Assembly (NCBI GenBank): GCA_031260545.1
Contig: JAIRJQ010000007.1
Coordinates: 1 to 17,686, forward strand
Origin: Methanomassiliicoccaceae archaeon
GTDB lineage: Archaea; Thermoplasmatota; Thermoplasmata; Methanomassiliicoccales; Methanomethylophilaceae
Length of the DNA: 17,686 bases
Direction: 5' to 3'
Position numbers and translations under genes: made by a program. Below are positions 14,759 to 17,686 of the stretch, piece by piece. The notes below the pieces were generated by a model. The model did no database searches. It was given only the letters and a program-made list of their open reading frames with translations, and was not told the origin of the DNA. The stretch's first letter is position 1; each line of letters begins with the position of its first letter.

Positions 14759-15997
14759 TCAAATACCTTCGGAGATCTTGTCCTCTTTCAACAAAAAATC
14801 CCTCAGATGGATGCCTATTACGCCATCATCATTACGTTCTGCGTATCTGTCCATTGACACCACGTATTTAGGAAAGTTGTCCTTTATCTCCTTCAGCGGA
14901 GCGAATTCCCTGTTGTACACTTCGCCAGATGAGAATTCTAAACATACCTGGAGATAGGTCCTCTCTCCGTTTATCTTCTCGGCTACAAAGTCAATTTCCC
15001 GTGTATCGAATTTGCCAACGTAAACGTTATACCCGCGCCTTATCAATTCCATGTAAACAATGTTCTCTAAGATGCCCTGTATGTTGTCGATCCTGAGATC
15101 GCGTACTACATATTGCAAACTGTGATCCGTAAGATAATATTTGTCGTTCGTCTCAAGCAAACGTTTACCTTTTAGGTCATAGCGCTGCGCCCGTCTTATG
15201 ATAAAACCTTCTTCCAGATATCTCATATAATTGATTATCGTCTCTGGATCCGTTCCCTTTCGTCCCTGACTTTTCAGGTAGTTCGTGATACTTGCCGGGG
15301 ATGTAAGATTACCGACATTATCGTAAAGGAACGCGACGATCTTGTCCATGAGCTGCGGATTCTTCACCGAATTTCTTTTTACGACATCGCGGTACAGCGC
15401 AGTGTTGTGAATATCCGTAACAATACGCCTTGCATCACGTACAGAATAATCGAACATTGATATCGGAGGAAATCCGCCGAGTTCAATATACCTGTCGATG
15501 TGTGAATTTTCATTGATCCCGCGTTCTTTTCCGAAATGAATGAATTCTTTGAATGAAAGCGGATACATATTGAAATTGACGGTCCTGCCTCCTAGTAGCG
15601 TGGAATAATCGGTATCAAGTAATTTCGAGTTAGAACCTGTGACGTAGATGTCTGTGTTCATCAGTCTGATGGAATTAACTGCTTTTTCCCAACCGTCCAC
15701 TTCCTGAACCTCATCCAAAAAGACATAATACTTCTTTTTGTCTATTATGCGATCCTCTACGTACTTCGCCAGTTCGACATAGCTTTTGATGTCAAAGAAC
15801 TCAGACCTTTCAAAGTTCATTTCAACAATGTGGTCTTGGTCGGCCTTTTTTGATATTTCTCTTTGAATTAGCTTCAAAAATTGACTCTTGCCGCTGCGCC
15901 TGATACCGGTGATGACCTTTACAAGAGGTTTATCGATGAATCCCTTTATTTCGTTCACGTACATCGGCCGGTCGATCAAAATTTCCTCTTCATCCAT
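14759..15997 (-). CDS. AAA_14/DUF4143 family ATPase
   Basis: The protein has 412 residues. The N-terminal P-loop domain shows Walker A GIRRSGKS at 31-38, Walker B YYVFLDEVQ at 90-98 and the polar sensor TGSNSKLL at 120-127. The LGGRTVNFNMYPLSF element that marks this family follows, then a winged-helix region (about 230-285). The DUF4143 C-terminal domain contains REIDFVAEK and YLQVCLEF. This corresponds to the PD-(D/E)xK-like fold, but the catalytic Lys is replaced by Cys, so nuclease activity is doubtful. These ATPases are widespread and often multicopy in archaea and bacteria; their role is not established. Two direct repeats lie 54-122 bases upstream. A TTAAATAA-like box at 16028-16036 (TTAAATAATT on the minus strand) could be the promoter. 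The gene is somewhat richer in A+T than its neighbours, which hints at acquisition. Confidence 0.87.
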   Translation of the reverse strand: MDEEEILIDRPMYVNEIKGFIDKPLVKVITGIRRSGKSQFLKLIQREISKKADQDHIVEMNFERSEFFDIKSYVELAKYVEDRIIDKKKYYVFLDEVQEVDGWEKAVNSIRLMNTDIYVTGSNSKLLDTDYSTLLGGRTVNFNMYPLSFKEFIHFGKERGINENSHIDRYIELGGFPPISMFDYSVRDARRIVTDIHNTALYRDVVKRNSVKNPQLMDKIVAFLYDNVGNLTSPASITNYLKSQGRKGTDPETIINYMRYLEEGFIIRRAQRYDLKGKRLLETNDKYYLTDHSLQYVVRDLRIDNIQGILENIVYMELIRRGYNVYVGKFDTREIDFVAEKINGERTYLQVCLEFSSGEVYNREFAPLKEIKDNFPKYVVSMDRYAERNDDGVIGIHLRDFLLKEDKISEGI

Positions 15998-16051
15998 GTC
16001 CTTATCTGTTTAGTGTATACAGAACAATTATTTAATGCCGATGTAAAATAT

Positions 16052-16119
16052 GGGTGTTACCCTAAACTTTCTGTTGAAATTATTAAAGAGTTAAGGGTGA
16101 CCCTAAACTTTTTGTTAAG
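16052..16119. repeat. Pair of direct repeats with internal GGGT..ACCC dyads upstream of the ATPase gene
   Basis: Copy A (16052-16078) and copy B (16095-16119) share GGGTG, then ACCCTAAACTTT, then TGTT, with one substitution and a two-base indel inside the dyad. Each contains a small palindrome: GGGT-GTT-ACCC in A and AGGGT-G-ACCCT in B. Aligned at ACCC, the copies are 41 bases apart, close to four helical turns. They lie upstream of the ATPase promoter region and before the SMR pair. Likely a protein-binding site; the binder is unknown. Confidence 0.7.
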
Positions 16120-16201
16120 CTGCTAAAAAAATAATGGTCAAACTGTAATAAAAACAGCGTAAAGGTTCAAAGAACAAATAGTACCTCTATATTGTACGGG
16201 T

Positions 16202-16531
16202 GTGCTGTCCCTGATTTGGATATGTTTGATCGTTGCCGGCCTCCTTGAACCGTGCTGGGCGATCTCACTGAAAAGGTCGGAGAAATTCACCGATGTTAAA
16301 TGGACGGCCGCCACGATCGTTTTTCTTGCGGCCAGCATGTATCTGCTGTCCGTTGCCATGGCCGAACTGCCTATGGGCACCGCATATGCCGTATGGACCG
16401 GAATAGGCGCCATAGGTACGCTGCTGGCAGGAATGATATTGTTCAAAGAGTCGGCGACAACGGCCAGGATCTTCTTTGCTGTTCTGATCGTCTCCGGTGT
16501 GGTCGGGCTGCAGATGACGGCGGGTGTGTGA
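16202..16531 (+). CDS. SMR family transporter, SugE/Gdx-like, subunit 1
   Basis: The 109-residue protein has four membrane helices. It starts at a GTG (VLSLIWICLIVAGLLEPCWA), which aligns with the usual start of the family. Glu16 in GLLEPCWAISLK is the conserved membrane-embedded acidic residue that exchanges protons for a cation. AELPMGTAYAVWTGIGAIGT is the strongly conserved third-helix signature of SugE/Gdx proteins. Gdx members export guanidinium; some paired SMR proteins export quaternary ammonium drugs, so the substrate cannot be read. The GTG has no ribosome binding site; a CAAATAGT box at 16175-16182, about 24 bases upstream, suggests a leaderless start. It is followed one base later by a second SMR gene, implying a heterodimer with opposite topologies. 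Confidence 0.9.
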   Translation: MLSLIWICLIVAGLLEPCWAISLKRSEKFTDVKWTAATIVFLAASMYLLSVAMAELPMGTAYAVWTGIGAIGTLLAGMILFKESATTARIFFAVLIVSGVVGLQMTAGV

Positions 16532-16532
16532 T

Positions 16533-16880
16533 ATGAAGGATAAAGGATGGCTGTACATTGTCATAGGCGGGATCTTCGAGATCGTCTGGGCGATCTCGAT
16601 GAAACATTCCGACGGATTCACGAACATTCCGTGGACGGCCTCTCTCGTTCTTTTTCTGATATTGAGTATGATCATGCTCTCGAAGGCGATCGCCGTCGGG
16701 ATGCCGTTGGGTATCGCGTATGCGGTATGGGTCGGTATCGGAGCGATCGGTACGTTCGTTTATGGTGTTCTCTTCATGAATGACCCTTCCGATCTGCTTA
16801 GGATATTCTTTGCGGGCATGGTAATTGCCGGAATAGTCGGATTGCAAAGAACGTCACGAAATAAAAGTGAGAATTGTTAA
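16533..16880 (+). CDS. SMR family transporter, SugE/Gdx-like, subunit 2
   Basis: The 115-residue protein starts MKDKGWLYIVIGGIFEIVWA, with four membrane helices. Glu16 in GGIFEIVWAISMK is the essential acidic residue, and VGMPLGIAYAVWVGIGAIGTF is the family signature. The short basic tail RTSRNKSENC differs from subunit 1, which ends right after helix 4; such charge differences often set opposite membrane orientations in paired SMR proteins. The ATG lies one base after the stop of subunit 1, so translation is coupled. An in-frame GTG at 16524 would overlap that stop and is less likely. The stop is five bases from the convergent small membrane-protein gene. Confidence 0.9.
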   Translation: MKDKGWLYIVIGGIFEIVWAISMKHSDGFTNIPWTASLVLFLILSMIMLSKAIAVGMPLGIAYAVWVGIGAIGTFVYGVLFMNDPSDLLRIFFAGMVIAGIVGLQRTSRNKSENC

Positions 16881-16885
16881 AATGT

Positions 16886-17035
16886 TTATTTTATCTGCAG
16901 GTACAGCATGTACACGGTGATGAACAGACCGAGCATCAGCATTGCGTAACCGACTATCCATATGACCTTGAACGCCTTTCCCCTTTTCTCGGGATCGTTC
17001 TTGATCTCCAGATACCGGTCCTCAAGCGACCTCAT
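16886..17035 (-). CDS. 49-residue single-pass membrane protein coupled to atpD
   Basis: Reading the minus strand from ATG at 17035 gives MRSLEDRYLEIKNDPEKRGK, one hydrophobic segment at about residues 24-46 (IWIVGYAMLMLGLFITVYMLY), and an ending LQIK before TAA. The charged N-terminus is probably cytosolic. The ATG overlaps the atpD stop as ATGA, the mark of translational coupling, so the reading frame is very likely real despite its size. I do not recognise a named family. Position at the end of the A/V-ATPase operon suggests a small accessory or assembly membrane subunit, but this is inference from context only. Confidence 0.75.
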   Translation of the reverse strand: MRSLEDRYLEIKNDPEKRGKAFKVIWIVGYAMLMLGLFITVYMLYLQIK

Positions 17036-17667
17036 TCTGCGGCCTCGCCTTTCTTCTTCAGATGCTTGAGACGGATGGTGTTCTCTCTTTCCATTTCCTG
17101 TAACCGGAACTCAACGAATGCTTCCGCTTCCTCCAGTTCCGGGATCACTTTGAATTCGAGTGCGTTCACTCTTCTCTTGGTCTTCTCGATCTCGTCCAGG
17201 AGCTTTTTCATTGTGAGCTCGACCTCGGCGGCGCGCACCAGCGTATCGAGAAGTTTCTCGAACGACTGTGCCGCTTCCTCGATGTATACGGACGTGGAAA
17301 TGACACCGTATCCCCTCTGCGTCATCGGCGTATGGATGATCTCGCATTCCACCTTCGGGACCATCATGCCCATGATGCTCTTGCTTCCGAGTTTCACCTG
17401 CGGGTCCGCCTTCAGTGCGTATGCGGCGCTCTTCACCGCAATGGCACCTTCAACGGCCCTCGCTATGGCGATCCTGCCCATTGCCGCGTCGTAATCGGAA
17501 AGCACACTGCCGCGCATCTTTTTCGCTTTGTCGAGTACCTCGAAGAATTCGATGATGAGACCGTCACGTTTCATCTTCATGATCTTGTATCCACTCTTGG
17601 ACAGTTTGATCTTCTTCTTTACCTCCATCAAAGCGGAGCGGGTAGGTGTTATCTCTTGTGCGGGCAT
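17032..17667 (-). CDS. atpD: A/V-type ATP synthase subunit D
   Basis: The 211-residue protein begins MPAQEITPTRSALMEVKKKI, the very conserved N-terminus of archaeal/vacuolar ATPase subunit D (P-T-R-S/M-x-L-x-x-x-K). It continues as one long helix, a central glycine- and methionine-containing region (GSKSIMGMMVPKV) and a second long coiled helix (about 130-200, LLDEIEKTKRRVNALEFKVIPELE), which together form the rotating central shaft inside the A3B3 head. It couples rotation of the membrane ring to ATP synthesis or hydrolysis on the cytosolic face. Length is normal. The last gene visible in the presumed atp operon: upstream DNA to the window edge contains a possible stop (AGT-TGA), perhaps the end of the preceding gene, too short to judge. 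Overlaps the 49-residue gene by four bases. Confidence 0.95.
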   Translation of the reverse strand: MPAQEITPTRSALMEVKKKIKLSKSGYKIMKMKRDGLIIEFFEVLDKAKKMRGSVLSDYDAAMGRIAIARAVEGAIAVKSAAYALKADPQVKLGSKSIMGMMVPKVECEIIHTPMTQRGYGVISTSVYIEEAAQSFEKLLDTLVRAAEVELTMKKLLDEIEKTKRRVNALEFKVIPELEEAEAFVEFRLQEMERENTIRLKHLKKKGEAAE

Positions 17668-17686
17668 TGTCTCAACTCTGGAGGTA

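Noticed and set aside
16141..16201. Possible guanidine riboswitch ahead of the SMR genes
   Set aside because: Only a weak GTAC...GTAC hairpin is present. The paired ACGR-loop stems of mini-ykkC or the ykkC core are not seen, and the predicted leader is too short.

Overview
The window looks like chromosomal DNA of a euryarchaeon. The small subunit of the archaea-specific DNA polymerase D, an archaeal-type A/V-ATPase subunit D, a VAT/CDC48 ATPase, a UPF0201 protein, a COG1395-type regulator and a TrpB2-type tryptophan synthase all point that way. Many genes have a TATA-like box 24-29 bases before the start codon and appear leaderless; others carry a GGAGG or GGTGA ribosome binding site. The gene mix and moderate G+C would suit Thermoplasmatota of the Methanomassiliicoccales type. 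That placement is inference, because no methanogenesis marker is present.

Layout. 1-1033: a partial trpB2-like gene on the minus strand, with phased TGTACA-like boxes in its promoter region. 1034-4996: a probable cell-surface glycan cluster with a GtrA-type membrane protein, two coupled membrane proteins of unknown role, a DPM1-like family 2 glycosyltransferase and a GT87-like polytopic glycosyltransferase. 5161-6915: an exported or membrane-anchored protein whose C-terminal half alternates beta-strand segments with GGN-type polyglycine arms, followed by a hairpin/T-tract terminator. 7130-9289: VAT/CDC48 with its own promoter and terminator.

9405-12151: a three-gene overlapping operon with an XRE-HTH regulator that has a palindrome in its promoter, a protein resembling a degenerate TraB domain, and a CPBP-type membrane protease with three N-terminal cysteine modules. 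12146-14757: a minus-strand pair (UPF0201 protein, then an endonuclease IV/xylose isomerase-like TIM-barrel protein) diverges from the polD small subunit gene around a single palindromic TATATA that lies equally far from both start codons. 14759-16140: an AAA_14/DUF4143 ATPase with a conspicuous pair of direct repeats upstream. 16202-16880: two adjacent SMR transporter genes of the SugE/Gdx type. 16886-17667: atpD followed by a translationally coupled 49-residue membrane protein.

No tRNA, rRNA, CRISPR array, insertion sequence or integrase was seen. No gene-free stretch exceeds 300 bases. The parts most worth a second look are the glycine-arm surface protein, the regulator/TraB-like/CPBP operon, the symmetrical polD-UPF0201 promoter, the ATPase upstream repeats and the small gene coupled to atpD.
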